A stretch of 34,007 nucleotides of DNA, taken from contig CAYZZE010000007.1 of assembly GCA_964482845.1 (NCBI GenBank), positions 1 to 34,007 of the forward strand, in the 5' to 3' direction. Shown here in pieces: positions 15,070 to 23,189 of the stretch. The notes below the pieces were generated by a model. It was not told where the DNA came from, did not search any database, and saw nothing but the letters and a program-made list of their open reading frames with translations. Each line of letters begins with the position of its first letter. Positions within the stretch are counted from its first letter, which is position 1. Position numbers and translations under genes: made by a program. The DNA is from VGPI01 sp964482845 (GTDB taxonomy: Bacteria > Cloacimonadota > Cloacimonadia > Cloacimonadales > Cloacimonadaceae).

Positions 15070-15516
15070 TCAAAACCGGATCTCCCCGATAATCGTTTGA
15101 TCCTCAAACTTGAGATACACCCTACGACGCTGCGCTTCGTAATTACTGAGATGCGCATCCACCATTGCATCGGCAATGGACAGAAAGGATACGATCCCCA
15201 TCCACCAGAAGTCATTACGCAGTTTGTCGGCATAATCCCTGCGTTTATTGAGATGATAGGTCCGTAGCGCTCCCTCGGATGCCATTGCCTTATCAAAGTG
15301 ATCTTTGCGCTTTGTGTGATGATAGAACGCCGATCCCCCAAGATATATCTGAGCGCCAATGACGACACCGCTTTTAATATATTGCCCGTTGTAGTATTGT
15401 CCTCCGCCAGGCAGAACCAGTGAATAGATCATCGCCTGGCGTGGAGATTTGACATCCTCAGCCCACGCAATGCAGACCACAAGCGCCAATAGAACAATGA
15501 TCCCAGTCCGTCTCAT
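15070..15516 (-). CDS. DUF5683-like small membrane/exported protein
   Basis: A 148-residue protein with a signal peptide (MRRTGIIVLLALVVCIAWA) followed by the DUF5683-type core AMIYSLVLPGGGQYYNGQYIKSGVV, further hydrophobic stretches (IGAQIYLGGSAFYHH and WWMGIVSFLSIADAMVDAHL) and a short tail (YLKFEDQTIIGEIRF). Similar proteins occur widely in FCB-group bacteria; their function is unknown. It starts 18 nt after the response-regulator stop and its own stop overlaps the possible TTG start of the CAP gene. The family call comes from memory of the LPGGGQYYNG motif. Confidence 0.7.
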   Translation of the reverse strand: MRRTGIIVLLALVVCIAWAEDVKSPRQAMIYSLVLPGGGQYYNGQYIKSGVVIGAQIYLGGSAFYHHTKRKDHFDKAMASEGALRTYHLNKRRDYADKLRNDFWWMGIVSFLSIADAMVDAHLSNYEAQRRRVYLKFEDQTIIGEIRF

Positions 15517-15534
15517 ACCGATCTTTGCCGGATA

Positions 15535-15900
15535 TCAGGCATTCAATCCATCCAGTATGGCTTTCAACTCGTCCCAGACAAATGGTTTTTCAAGCACGGC
15601 ATCGGCACGCAATTCCTTTGCCAACCGCAGATAGGTCTTTTTATCGATCTTTCCCCCGCCGGAGATGGCGACTATTTTGACCTGAGGATAGAGTATTCTC
15701 ACTTTGCTGATCAGTGCCAGTCCATCTTGTCCGGGGATCAGGATATCGGTGATCAGGACGTTGATGATCCCTTTGGACAGAATATTGATCGCCTGATCAC
15801 AATCAACGGCGGTCTCGATCGGACATTGATACTGGGTAAACAACTCCCGCATCGTCTCCAGAAAAACCCGGTCGTCATCAACCAATAAGATCTTATGCAT
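15535..15900 (-). CDS. Single-domain response regulator (CheY-like receiver)
   Basis: A 121-residue receiver domain with no output domain. The acidic pocket D8-D9-D10 (ILLVDDDRVF), phosphoacceptor D52 (ITDILIPGQDG), S80 and K105 (EKPF) are all present, so it should be phosphorylatable. AGGAG precedes the ATG. It starts 23 nt after the stop of the large beta-helix surface protein and is followed by the DUF5683 and CAP genes, an unusual place for a regulator. It must act through protein contacts or a phosphorelay. The kinases at 6821-8872 and 10977-14144 are the nearest possible partners, but pairing cannot be decided from sequence. Confidence 0.93.
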   Translation of the reverse strand: MHKILLVDDDRVFLETMRELFTQYQCPIETAVDCDQAINILSKGIINVLITDILIPGQDGLALISKVRILYPQVKIVAISGGGKIDKKTYLRLAKELRADAVLEKPFVWDELKAILDGLNA

Positions 15901-15923
15901 AACAATCTCCTACAATGATCGGG

Positions 15924-18560
15924 CTACCTGATCAGCATGAATCGCTTGATCTGAACCAGAGCGCCATCAGGACTGATCCGGACAAAGTAGATACCACTTC
16001 CACAGAGAGAGCCGTTATCGTCTTTGCCATCCCAGCCGAAGTTGATCTGTTTTTGATGCATGAATGTCTGGCGGCGAATCAATTGTCCTCGCAGGTTGTA
16101 TATCCCGATCTCCACATTGGAGGATTGGGGATATGCCGCTTTGATCGTCAAGAGCTGTCCTCCGCCGAGGCGGAAGGGATTGGGAAATATACTGATCCGA
16201 GCGGCGGGGCTGACATCGGATACGCTGTCGTTGGCGAAAAAAGTGATTGTGTTGCTCGGTTCGGATTCCACGACCGAATCGAAGGCGCAGACCCTATACT
16301 CCAGGACGGGGATGCTACCCACCGGTGCATCATCATGATAGAACCATGGCTGGCTTAGCGGCGTTGTTCCGATCAATATATCATTGGCATAAACGTGATA
16401 TGCCGTCCAGTTCCCGCTTCCCAATGCCGGTGCCTGCCACATCAACGCCACGCCGGTGATCAGGGGATCGGTAGTATCCAAGCGGTAAACCAGATCGGTG
16501 GGTCGGGGTTCCAGCGCCAATGGATAGTGCCGCCAGAGGTTTTGTGTGACCAATGGATAGATGGTATTATCGGGCTGGATGCCTTGGGCCATGCGTTCAT
16601 AGGCGGAGGATACGAGATTATTCTGGTAGAAATAGCGGCGGTTGATGGTCTCGCCATTCTGCAGCCAGACCTCCTGCGAGATAAAATTGCCGCCAAAATC
16701 CCTTTGCCAAAGGAGGTGTCCCTCGAGATGCTGGATGTCGTTGCCGTTTGGGATCTGTCCATTTGCTCGGCGATAGGTAAATCTGCTGGTCATGATCGTG
16801 CCTGCGGCATCGGTGATCTCCAATCTATTCCACCAATTTCCATCCTCGAGGTCAGCCACTTTGAGCCAGACGTTATCCGAGGGCAATAGCCAGGTATGAT
16901 CCGCCGGCGTATCCGGTCTGGTATGTTTCAAGAAGAGGATGTTATCTCCGTTGCGGGAAAGCCAGTTGATATAATCGCCGCCATAGACGAAAAATCCGAA
17001 ATGAACCCGATGATAATGGATCCCGCCTTCAGTTACAGATTCTTTGATCCATTCGTAACGCCAGGGCGTTTGATGGGTCAGTTCGACGCTGATATCCAGC
17101 GTTTCTCCCGGTGCTATGCTCACTGCCAGCGGGTCGTCAATTCCGCCCAACGCTCCATACAAAAAACGGTTTCCGCCGCTGACGGCGGCTTTGGCCACGA
17201 TATAGACGGCGTCGGGAACGTCAATGCCCAAAGACAGCGGGCTATTCAGCACGATATCGTATTCCGCCAGGATCTGTCCATTGGCCTGCGAGACGATCTG
17301 CAAGCGGGGATCGGCCACCGGCATGGAATTGTCATAATGCACGGTTCCGGAGATGATACCAGGATCCTGATCGATCAGAAAAGGGATAAAATCCACCGTC
17401 GGCAGCGCCGGATTGACGTGAGAATCATTGAGCGTGGATCGGATGCCCGCCTCATCGTCAAAGTCCCACCAATTGTTTTCCGCCTTGATAATGGTGGTGT
17501 TATTGGGGTATTGTGCGCAATAGATCGAGTGTAACTCCCCCAGGGCATCCACGTTATTGCGGATGATATTCTCGCCTTGTGCCCAAGTATGATAGATGGA
17601 AAGGTCGCCAAGGCAGGGACGGGCATTATTGGTTATATAAAATCCCGTGTAATTTCCGTTGATGACATTCATCTCAAAATAGGGCTGTGAAGTAATTCCA
17701 CTCACCATCACCCCTGCCCCGCTGTCCATATTGCCGGCAATGAAGTTATTCCTGATAGTGTTGTTATGGATATAGCCCGAGGCGTTGAGCAGGTAGATGC
17801 CTGTGAAGTTATACTCGATCAGGTTGTTATGGATCATCGGATTGATGGCATTAGTGCCCGTCATATCCCAGGCCGTGATCCCCTGCCAACGGTTATGGTG
17901 AATATGATTATGCGAGATAGTGGGGCTATTACTGCCGCCAGCGGATTGATTAGATAGCTGGATCGCAGCACGAAAGCTTGACGCCACGCCGTTGTTGCTT
18001 ATATCGCAGTAACTTATCATGGTATTACTATTCTGGGCGATAAAGATCCCATTCTCCCGACTGAACTCGATCTTGCAGAATGTAATCTGGACGGATGCCG
18101 GTTGCGCGGAGCCGATGCCGTAGGGCTGGATGCCTTTTTTGTTGCGGTTAAAGTGGCAGCGAGTGATTATCGTGGGCGAATTGATAGAATTGATGCCAAA
18201 TTCGCCATTTTCGATATAGCAGTGAGAAAAATGACTGGTCAGGACGGTATTTTCCAGGCGGATGCCTTTCCATAGCGCATTCGGATTGCTTTGTCCGTTA
18301 CGAAAATAGATACTGTCGGTCTCGGTGCCCTGTGCCTGGAGTGTTCCCTGTGCCGTGACCCGATAGTTGCCCATCACCTCAACGATCACTCCCGGCAGAA
18401 GTTGCAGCGTCATCCCGGCCGGAACTGTCACATCGCCGATCACTTGATAGGGATTATCATCCGGCGACCAGATCCCATTCTGGTTGCCAAAGACCTCAAT
18501 CGCCGGCAATCCCGCAACCATCAAACAGAATGCTGCCAAAACGATCCGCCGTAATTTCAT
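15924..18560 (-). CDS. Secreted right-handed beta-helix protein with Fn3-like and FlgD-like C-terminal domains
   Basis: An 878-residue exported protein. The signal peptide is MKLRRIVLAAFCLMVAGL and following residues. About residues 30-370 form a parallel beta-helix of the NosD/pectate-lyase-like type, shown by repeated short N-rich turns (SHCYIENGEFGINSINSP, ISHNHIHHNRWQGI, YIHNNTIRNNFIAG). A beta-rich middle follows, then an Fn3-like stretch (ALMWQAPALGSGNWTAYHVY) and an FlgD/T9SS-type C-terminus (IFPNPFRLGG, IYNLRGQLIRR, WDGKDDNGSLCGSGIYFVR). ATG 18560 has AAGGAA upstream and begins the signal peptide; the longer frame back to 18725 adds non-signal sequence. No catalytic residues are evident, so it may bind polysaccharide or act as a surface adhesin rather than an enzyme. 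It is the first gene of a four-gene set with the response regulator, DUF5683 and CAP genes. Confidence 0.85.
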   Translation of the reverse strand: MKLRRIVLAAFCLMVAGLPAIEVFGNQNGIWSPDDNPYQVIGDVTVPAGMTLQLLPGVIVEVMGNYRVTAQGTLQAQGTETDSIYFRNGQSNPNALWKGIRLENTVLTSHFSHCYIENGEFGINSINSPTIITRCHFNRNKKGIQPYGIGSAQPASVQITFCKIEFSRENGIFIAQNSNTMISYCDISNNGVASSFRAAIQLSNQSAGGSNSPTISHNHIHHNRWQGITAWDMTGTNAINPMIHNNLIEYNFTGIYLLNASGYIHNNTIRNNFIAGNMDSGAGVMVSGITSQPYFEMNVINGNYTGFYITNNARPCLGDLSIYHTWAQGENIIRNNVDALGELHSIYCAQYPNNTTIIKAENNWWDFDDEAGIRSTLNDSHVNPALPTVDFIPFLIDQDPGIISGTVHYDNSMPVADPRLQIVSQANGQILAEYDIVLNSPLSLGIDVPDAVYIVAKAAVSGGNRFLYGALGGIDDPLAVSIAPGETLDISVELTHQTPWRYEWIKESVTEGGIHYHRVHFGFFVYGGDYINWLSRNGDNILFLKHTRPDTPADHTWLLPSDNVWLKVADLEDGNWWNRLEITDAAGTIMTSRFTYRRANGQIPNGNDIQHLEGHLLWQRDFGGNFISQEVWLQNGETINRRYFYQNNLVSSAYERMAQGIQPDNTIYPLVTQNLWRHYPLALEPRPTDLVYRLDTTDPLITGVALMWQAPALGSGNWTAYHVYANDILIGTTPLSQPWFYHDDAPVGSIPVLEYRVCAFDSVVESEPSNTITFFANDSVSDVSPAARISIFPNPFRLGGGQLLTIKAAYPQSSNVEIGIYNLRGQLIRRQTFMHQKQINFGWDGKDDNGSLCGSGIYFVRISPDGALVQIKRFMLIR

Positions 18561-18663
18561 AAGTTCCTTGCCGGTATAGCGGTTAAGCAAAGACATCGGT
18601 GACGGGACTGATTCACTTGACGGTTCCGCCGGGATCATCGTTTCACATGGACTACCAAGTGCG

Positions 18664-18708
18664 TTTTGCCTCCCAAGCCAAGGGTCTCTGATGCCTCGGG
18701 AGGCAAAA
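18664..18708. repeat. 11-bp inverted repeat with competing inner hairpin
   Basis: TTTTGCCTCCC (18664-18674) and GGGAGGCAAAA (18698-18708) are perfect 11-bp arms around a 23-nt loop. A third arm, TGCCTC (18692-18697), can pair instead with GAGGCA (18700-18705), so two folds are mutually exclusive. It lies between the ferredoxin stop and the beta-helix gene start. There is no T-run after it on the minus strand, so it is not a standard terminator; it could be an operator or a leader hairpin. Confidence 0.6.
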
Positions 18709-18791
18709 GACACAACATCAGACATATCGTCTGTTTTGATTCCATCGCTGGTTTGTTCGGCTACCGGGAGGGTTGCCTGTTCTCTGGTCGC

Positions 18792-18962
18792 TTACGCTGT
18801 TATAGCGCCAGTGGGACATTCCGAAATGCACGCGCCGCAATCTACGCACTTATCATCGTCACAGACCGCTTTGTCATCCTGCATGGATAGTGCGTCCACC
18901 GGACAGGCACCGACGCAGGCCGTGCAGCCGATGCAGGCATCTTTGTCAATCTTAACTGCCAT
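18792..18962 (-). CDS. Two-cluster 4Fe-4S ferredoxin (56 residues)
   Basis: A small bacterial-type ferredoxin starting MAVKIDKDACIGCTACVGAC. Two classical motifs are complete: C10-x2-C13-x2-C16-x3-C20-P and C39-x2-C42-x2-C45-x3-C49-P, each binding one 4Fe-4S cluster, with an extra cysteine at C34. The length is normal for clostridial-type ferredoxins. AAGGAGA lies 8 nt upstream of the ATG. It carries low-potential electrons for cytoplasmic oxidoreductases, as expected for an anaerobe. It follows hsp20 and its terminator, so it needs its own promoter; TTGACT about 45 nt upstream is a weak -35 candidate. Confidence 0.96.
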   Translation of the reverse strand: MAVKIDKDACIGCTACVGACPVDALSMQDDKAVCDDDKCVDCGACISECPTGAITA

Positions 18963-19019
18963 TGTAGTTCTCCTTACAGATTATGGCCTTAAATTTTTCC
19001 CCGTGGGAGATAAGTCAAG

Positions 19020-19053
19020 AAAAATCGGAGCGAAAGATCTCTCTTCCGCTCCG
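19020..19053 (-). terminator. Rho-independent terminator after hsp20
   Basis: On the minus strand, a 12-bp stem (CGGAGCGGAAGA with TCTTTCGCTCCG, one G-U pair) with a GAGA loop is followed by ATTTTT. It ends 29 nt after the hsp20 stop. Confidence 0.88.
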
Positions 19054-19081
19054 GATCCTGAATGCCTGTTTTCGGGAGTTC

Positions 19082-19522
19082 TTAGTTGATCTCGATATCT
19101 TTCTTGGGACTGGGCTCTTTCTTCGGGATCACTACCCTGAGAACGCCGTCTTCCATCTTTGCAGTGATCTTGCCGGGTTCGGCATTCTCCGGCAGCAGCA
19201 GGTTGCGGCGGTAATTGCCGCTGTAACGCTCACAGCGGTAAACCGTGCTTTTTTGCTCTTCCTTCTTCTCCTCGACGTCGGCTTCGATCATCAGTTGGTT
19301 GTCGTGGACCGAGATCCTGACGTGCTCCTTCTTGAATCCAGGCAGATTCGCCATGATCTCAAATTCCTTGTCATGCTCCACAATGTCCAGAGCCATCGCA
19401 CGATAGTTGTCGCCCGGGGTCTCCTCGTCGTTGAAATAACGGTTGAAGAACTCGTCAAACATGCTGAGCATGTTGCTCATCGGTTTCAGGTCGTTGGTCT
19501 TGCGATAAGGTACGAGTTTCAT
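19082..19522 (-). CDS. Small heat-shock protein, Hsp20/alpha-crystallin family
   Basis: A 146-residue ATP-independent holdase that binds unfolding proteins in the cytoplasm. The N-terminal arm (SNMLSMFDEFFNRYF) is typical. The alpha-crystallin domain spans about 40-135 with ALDIVEHDKEFEIMANLPGFKKEHVRIS-type strands and the GVLRVVIPK signature. The tail ends in KDIEIN, containing the IxI motif used for oligomer assembly. AGGAGGT lies at ideal distance before the ATG, with a TATAAT upstream and a strong terminator downstream, so it is probably a monocistronic gene. Regulation by heat is expected for the family; no CIRCE (HrcA) site is visible in the upstream region. Confidence 0.96.
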   Translation of the reverse strand: MKLVPYRKTNDLKPMSNMLSMFDEFFNRYFNDEETPGDNYRAMALDIVEHDKEFEIMANLPGFKKEHVRISVHDNQLMIEADVEEKKEEQKSTVYRCERYSGNYRRNLLLPENAEPGKITAKMEDGVLRVVIPKKEPSPKKDIEIN

Positions 19523-19556
19523 TGGTCTTACCTCCTATGGTAAATGTATTTCCACC

Positions 19557-19562
19557 ATTATA
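19557..19562 (-). promoter_or_regulatory. Probable -10 box of hsp20 (TATAAT)
   Basis: A perfect TATAAT on the minus strand, 34 nt before the start codon, leaving a short leader of about 28 nt that includes AGGAGGT. The upstream TTGCTT is spaced 19 bp, so the -35 box is weak and an activator or alternative sigma factor is possible. Confidence 0.55.
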
Positions 19563-19585
19563 ATAACGCGGACGCGGGAAAAAGC

Positions 19586-19625
19586 AAAAAAATTTTTAGC
19601 AGACGAAGCGGGCGACTGCTAAAAA
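19586..19625 (-). terminator. Terminator-like hairpin just upstream of the hsp20 promoter
   Basis: On the minus strand, TTTTTAGCAG and CTGCTAAAAA (plus-strand arms 19593-19602, 19616-19625) flank a 13-nt loop, followed by seven T. It would stop transcription entering hsp20 from upstream. No protein gene lies directly before it, so it may insulate hsp20 or end a small RNA. Confidence 0.65.
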
Positions 19626-20060
19626 ATATAAAAGGAAGGCAGGAGCAGTGAATATAATTGGGTAAGGCAATTGAATAACTCAGAGCGCTTGACTCCACAG
19701 CTACATATATGCCTTCTGTCAGGCAAGATCCCGTGTCGTTCTATCGCTGTCGGATGTCAGGGAGGCAGATGATCTGCTTTCTCACGATTTCAAAGACCGT
19801 AGCACTCGGATATGGACAAAAGGTATATGTAGATAATTCTTGCCTCATTATCCGGTGATCCCAACATGTCCAGCGCCATTGGGATCTTTATCCATCGAGA
19901 ACGTGAGATAGTAATATCGTCTCTCACTCCAGCGCCGGCCGTAAATCAACGGATTATATCCGACGGATTGTTTGGACACAACCATAAAATCTACCGCTTA
20001 GAATTATTCAATCGCCCAAAGAGGGTTAAGATTTATGCGGAATGGTGCTTTCTCCTTAGT

Positions 20061-20141
20061 CCTCCCTGCTTCATAACCTTAGTATAACCTTACGGTCGTA
20101 AGGTTATACTAAGGTTATACTAAGGTTATCAAGCAAGGAGG
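20061..20141. repeat. 81-bp palindromic element, copy B
   Basis: Same length as copy A at 9536-9616 and identical except for three bases in the left outer arm (CCTCCCTGCTTCATAACC here). The inner 46-bp perfect palindrome is intact at 20073-20118. The copies are about 10.5 kb apart, in the same orientation and both in intergenic DNA. Confidence 0.85.
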
Positions 20142-20203
20142 ATAGTCAAATCAATCCTCTGAATTATTCGACGATCTACAGACGGGTATGAACCTTCCGG
20201 AGC

Positions 20204-20224
20204 AAAAAAGCGGATCTCCCGCTT
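20204..20224 (-). terminator. Terminator-like hairpin with T-run
   Basis: On the minus strand, AAGCGG-GAGAT-CCGCTT is followed by further T bases (six T in total from the arm onward). The stem is short. It sits about 150 bp beyond the main M6-protease terminator and could be a backup terminator or end a small transcript. Confidence 0.45.
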
Positions 20225-20348
20225 CCGATCGTAACATAGCATATCGATACCGTGGGTTGCTGAGATTTCCGATCTTCCGGATAAAACCGGGAACCGAAAA
20301 TCGGGTAACGAGAATGTCGGAGCTCAGGAAAGCACCGCAACGGCAGCG

Positions 20349-20364
20349 GAGGACTACGGTCCTC
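20349..20364. other. C(TACG)G tetraloop hairpin
   Basis: GAGGAC-TACG-GTCCTC forms a 6-bp stem closed by a UNCG-type tetraloop on the plus strand, an exceptionally stable RNA loop. No T-run follows, so its role is unknown. Confidence 0.5.
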
Positions 20365-20372
20365 GGACGCAC

Positions 20373-20400
20373 AAAAAAGCGGAACTATGTTTAGTTCCGC
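20373..20400 (-). terminator. Rho-independent terminator after the M6 protease gene
   Basis: On the minus strand, GCGGAACTA-AACA-TAGTTCCGC is followed by TTTTTT: a perfect 9-bp stem with a U-tract, 32 nt past the stop codon. It closes the long minus-strand gene series. Confidence 0.92.
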
Positions 20401-20432
20401 CAAGAAACATGTTATTCGCCCAAATCGTGATC

Positions 20433-23132
20433 CTACTTGATCAGGACCATCTTGCGGGTCTGATCAAAACTGGGGCTGTGCAGCCGATAGAAATAGATCC
20501 CGGAGGAGACGCCTATTCCATTATCATCCTTCCCGTCCCAGACCAAGGACATGTTATGCCGCAGGGGATGGCCGGAGAAAAGGTTGCGGATGGTCTGTCC
20601 TTTGGTGTTGTAGATGCTTAGCGTGATGGGTTCGCTGAGTTTGGCTACATCAAAGGCGATGGTGGTGGAAGGATTGAAGGGATTGGGATAATTGCCCATA
20701 AGGCGCGTGACGGGGGTACCGGAATCACTGTTTTCGATGCTCACGGCATTACCTGTAGTAAAGCGACGGATCACGGAAAAGAAACTGAATCCCGCATAAT
20801 TGGAGGAGCGGACTCGCCAGTAGTATTGGGTATGGGCTTGGAGCAGATCGGTCACTCGGAACGTGGTCACCGGCACATCCATATACTCTATGACATCGCT
20901 GGCGAAGTGGACATTGGAGGAAAGTTGGACGTGATATGTATCGGCATAAGTGCCGGGAAGCCATACCAGGACGGGATTGAGGTATTGATTGGCGGCTGCC
21001 TGGGCTGGTTGGACGAGGGTTGGAATGCCGGGCAGGACGGTGATCGGTCCGGTGGTAAAGCTGCGGATGGTGCAAAATTCGCTGGGTCCGATCTCGCTGT
21101 TGGCTTGCACCCGCCAGTAATAAGTGGTGTATGGCTCCAGCCAGGATGCGGTGAATGTGGTGCCGTTGAGATTTAACTGATTGACAACGAAATTGTCAAA
21201 AGCCGCTGACGTGGAAAGCTGGAAGTTATAGGTGGTGGCGCCGGGCACTGTGCTCCACTGGAATGTGGGATTATTGGGAACGTTCGCCGCGCCATTTTCG
21301 GGATAAATGGCGATCGGAGCATTGATCTCACCGATAATGGTGAAGGTATAATTATTGGTGTCGCTTTGGTTGTTTGAAAGTAGCGTGATGCGGACAAAGC
21401 ATTGATCTGAAGTATAATAGGGCACACTCCAGACATAGGTTCCATTGTTGGGTGCGCTGTTGGTAATGATCTGCCAAGTGACGCCGTTATCCACCGAGAA
21501 TTCGATCCTGACGTTACCGGTTGATGATCGGGCTTTCCAGGTGATGTTCTTCATCAATCCGGTAAACCAGACGTTGCCCTGGCGGGGAGACGTGACCTGG
21601 ACATCGGAGATGGCCACCTTGAAAGTGATCGTATCTCCGGCAAAACCGATATCGTAGATATCCAGTCCTCCGGGGAGGTTGTTGCCGGTAAAACCATTGG
21701 GGGTGGTGGATTCGCTTATCTCGCGCCGTCCGCTTTGCTCCGAGAAAAATGCCTGGGAGATAATGCCATTGGTGGTGGTATTGACGCCTCCCCGACGATA
21801 GGCATACATCTCGTCAGGAGGTCCCTGAGCGTTACCGTTTTGACGTGTGTCCAGACGATAAACCAGCAGGCCGGAACCAGGCAAAGTGGTGTCATAGATC
21901 CCATGCGGTTTCCGGTATTCAATCACGTATGATTCAAAACTGCGCCAGGAAGAGATGCGATAGGCGTTATTGGTTGCGGATGACGCCAAAGGATGTAGCG
22001 TATAGGTTCCGGATTGGGTGATCATTGGTGGTGTGGGCAGCCAATTGCCGTAGCGGAATTTCATCCAGGCGTTTGTCTGTTGAGGCGGATTGGTATTGCT
22101 CGCCATCAAATCCCAGACCCCGATGGGATTGATCGTATTATTGTAGTAGCGATAAAGATCCGGTGCGCTGAGAGAATGGAACATCTCGTGCGCCAGTACG
22201 CTGGCGGCCGAACTGTATAGAAACGATTCCAACTGGAAATTGAAGTCCCAGACGCGGGCACTTCCGATGTATGCGGACACGCTGTATAAGACCCAGCGGT
22301 GAGGCCAGAGCAATTCAGCCCAGCCATCTGGCTGTCCTTGGATGATAAAGCAGACGTTGTCCACTAATCCATCGTTATCGCTATCGATCACAAGATCCGT
22401 GGGTATCATCGGAGCAATGTGGGCAACACAATTGGCCAAAAGCGTGTGTTCCCGATAGCGTCGTTCTTCAGAGTCATTTACGTCATATCCGATGGGATTG
22501 GAGGCAGACAGGGGTCGGTAATAATTACGTGGTTGGCTATCGATGTAGGCAACGACGACAGTGCCATTAGGTTGCGGGTAAAAGAAGGAATCGATATTGA
22601 GTTGATTGTAGGATACATTGGTGAAGTAGTTCTTCATGGAATTGGCATTCAAATCGTCGTTGTTAAACATATCGTCATAAAACCCGATCGGATCGGCAAA
22701 GGGCGGGTCGTCGGCAAAACGGATGAAAGCGACGATATTGTTAAACTGACCGGTGGAAGGCGCCCGCGCATTGTCATAAGTGCGGATGTCACTGTAAAAA
22801 TCATATTTGGCTTCGATGGCGCGCTGGCTGAGATTGATCCCCGGTTGCAAGCCCCGGGCATGAGGCAGATCTACACCCACGCGATAGGCAGATGGCGCTA
22901 CGCCTTCACCGTCCGGCAAGGCATACACATACCAGCCATCCGGCTCGGATCTGACTATGGTATATCCGTCAGAATCATGCAGCCAGTTGTGAAACTCGTC
23001 ACCACTGGCATAGATCTCGATGGGGCTGCCATCGGGTTGATTGAATTTTAGCGGTAATGCCGTCACCGGTGCAGCAACTAAACCGGTCAGCATCAACATA
23101 CTCATGACAAAGACGATCATTCTCTTATACAT
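20433..23132 (-). CDS. Secreted M6-family metalloprotease with two Fn3 domains and FlgD-like C-terminus
   Basis: An 899-residue exported zinc protease of the immune-inhibitor-A/M6 type. After the signal peptide (MYKRMIVFVMSMLMLTGLVA), the catalytic part reaches about residue 505. Its zinc site is H315-E316-MF-H319 (LAHEMFHSLSAPDLYR), with D325 at the third-ligand place; the usual Gly after the third x is Ser. An Ig-like stretch (about 510-600) and two Fn3-like domains (about 604-694 and 703-793, each with TYYWRV or QYYWRV) follow. The FlgD/T9SS-type end reads NYPNPFNPSTTI, IYNTKGQ, WDGKDDNGIGVSSGIYFYR. ATG 23132 is chosen because GAGG lies 6 nt upstream; starts at 23144 and 23180 lack an SD. 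It probably digests extracellular protein for this presumably peptide-fermenting anaerobe (inference). It is the last gene before a strong terminator. Confidence 0.93.
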   Translation of the reverse strand: MYKRMIVFVMSMLMLTGLVAAPVTALPLKFNQPDGSPIEIYASGDEFHNWLHDSDGYTIVRSEPDGWYVYALPDGEGVAPSAYRVGVDLPHARGLQPGINLSQRAIEAKYDFYSDIRTYDNARAPSTGQFNNIVAFIRFADDPPFADPIGFYDDMFNNDDLNANSMKNYFTNVSYNQLNIDSFFYPQPNGTVVVAYIDSQPRNYYRPLSASNPIGYDVNDSEERRYREHTLLANCVAHIAPMIPTDLVIDSDNDGLVDNVCFIIQGQPDGWAELLWPHRWVLYSVSAYIGSARVWDFNFQLESFLYSSAASVLAHEMFHSLSAPDLYRYYNNTINPIGVWDLMASNTNPPQQTNAWMKFRYGNWLPTPPMITQSGTYTLHPLASSATNNAYRISSWRSFESYVIEYRKPHGIYDTTLPGSGLLVYRLDTRQNGNAQGPPDEMYAYRRGGVNTTTNGIISQAFFSEQSGRREISESTTPNGFTGNNLPGGLDIYDIGFAGDTITFKVAISDVQVTSPRQGNVWFTGLMKNITWKARSSTGNVRIEFSVDNGVTWQIITNSAPNNGTYVWSVPYYTSDQCFVRITLLSNNQSDTNNYTFTIIGEINAPIAIYPENGAANVPNNPTFQWSTVPGATTYNFQLSTSAAFDNFVVNQLNLNGTTFTASWLEPYTTYYWRVQANSEIGPSEFCTIRSFTTGPITVLPGIPTLVQPAQAAANQYLNPVLVWLPGTYADTYHVQLSSNVHFASDVIEYMDVPVTTFRVTDLLQAHTQYYWRVRSSNYAGFSFFSVIRRFTTGNAVSIENSDSGTPVTRLMGNYPNPFNPSTTIAFDVAKLSEPITLSIYNTKGQTIRNLFSGHPLRHNMSLVWDGKDDNGIGVSSGIYFYRLHSPSFDQTRKMVLIK

Positions 23133-23189
23133 CTGAAACCTCATGATATTAACAACTTGCGGAAAAGCATCCGCTTGCAAGAAAATCTC

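Larger units (their letters stand above)
19626..20372. other. Gene-free region with hairpins and palindrome copy B
   Basis: About 750 bp without a supportable protein gene. The short ORFs at 19866-20087 (+) and 20188-20394 (+) lack an SD and family features. The stretch holds the 81-bp palindrome copy B, a terminator-like hairpin at 20204-20224, and a C(TACG)G hairpin at 20349-20364. A small RNA on the minus strand is possible but not shown. Confidence 0.6.

Noticed and set aside
18664..18708. Terminator of the ferredoxin gene
   Set aside because: The stem is good but is followed by AAAACGC, not a T-run, on the minus strand.
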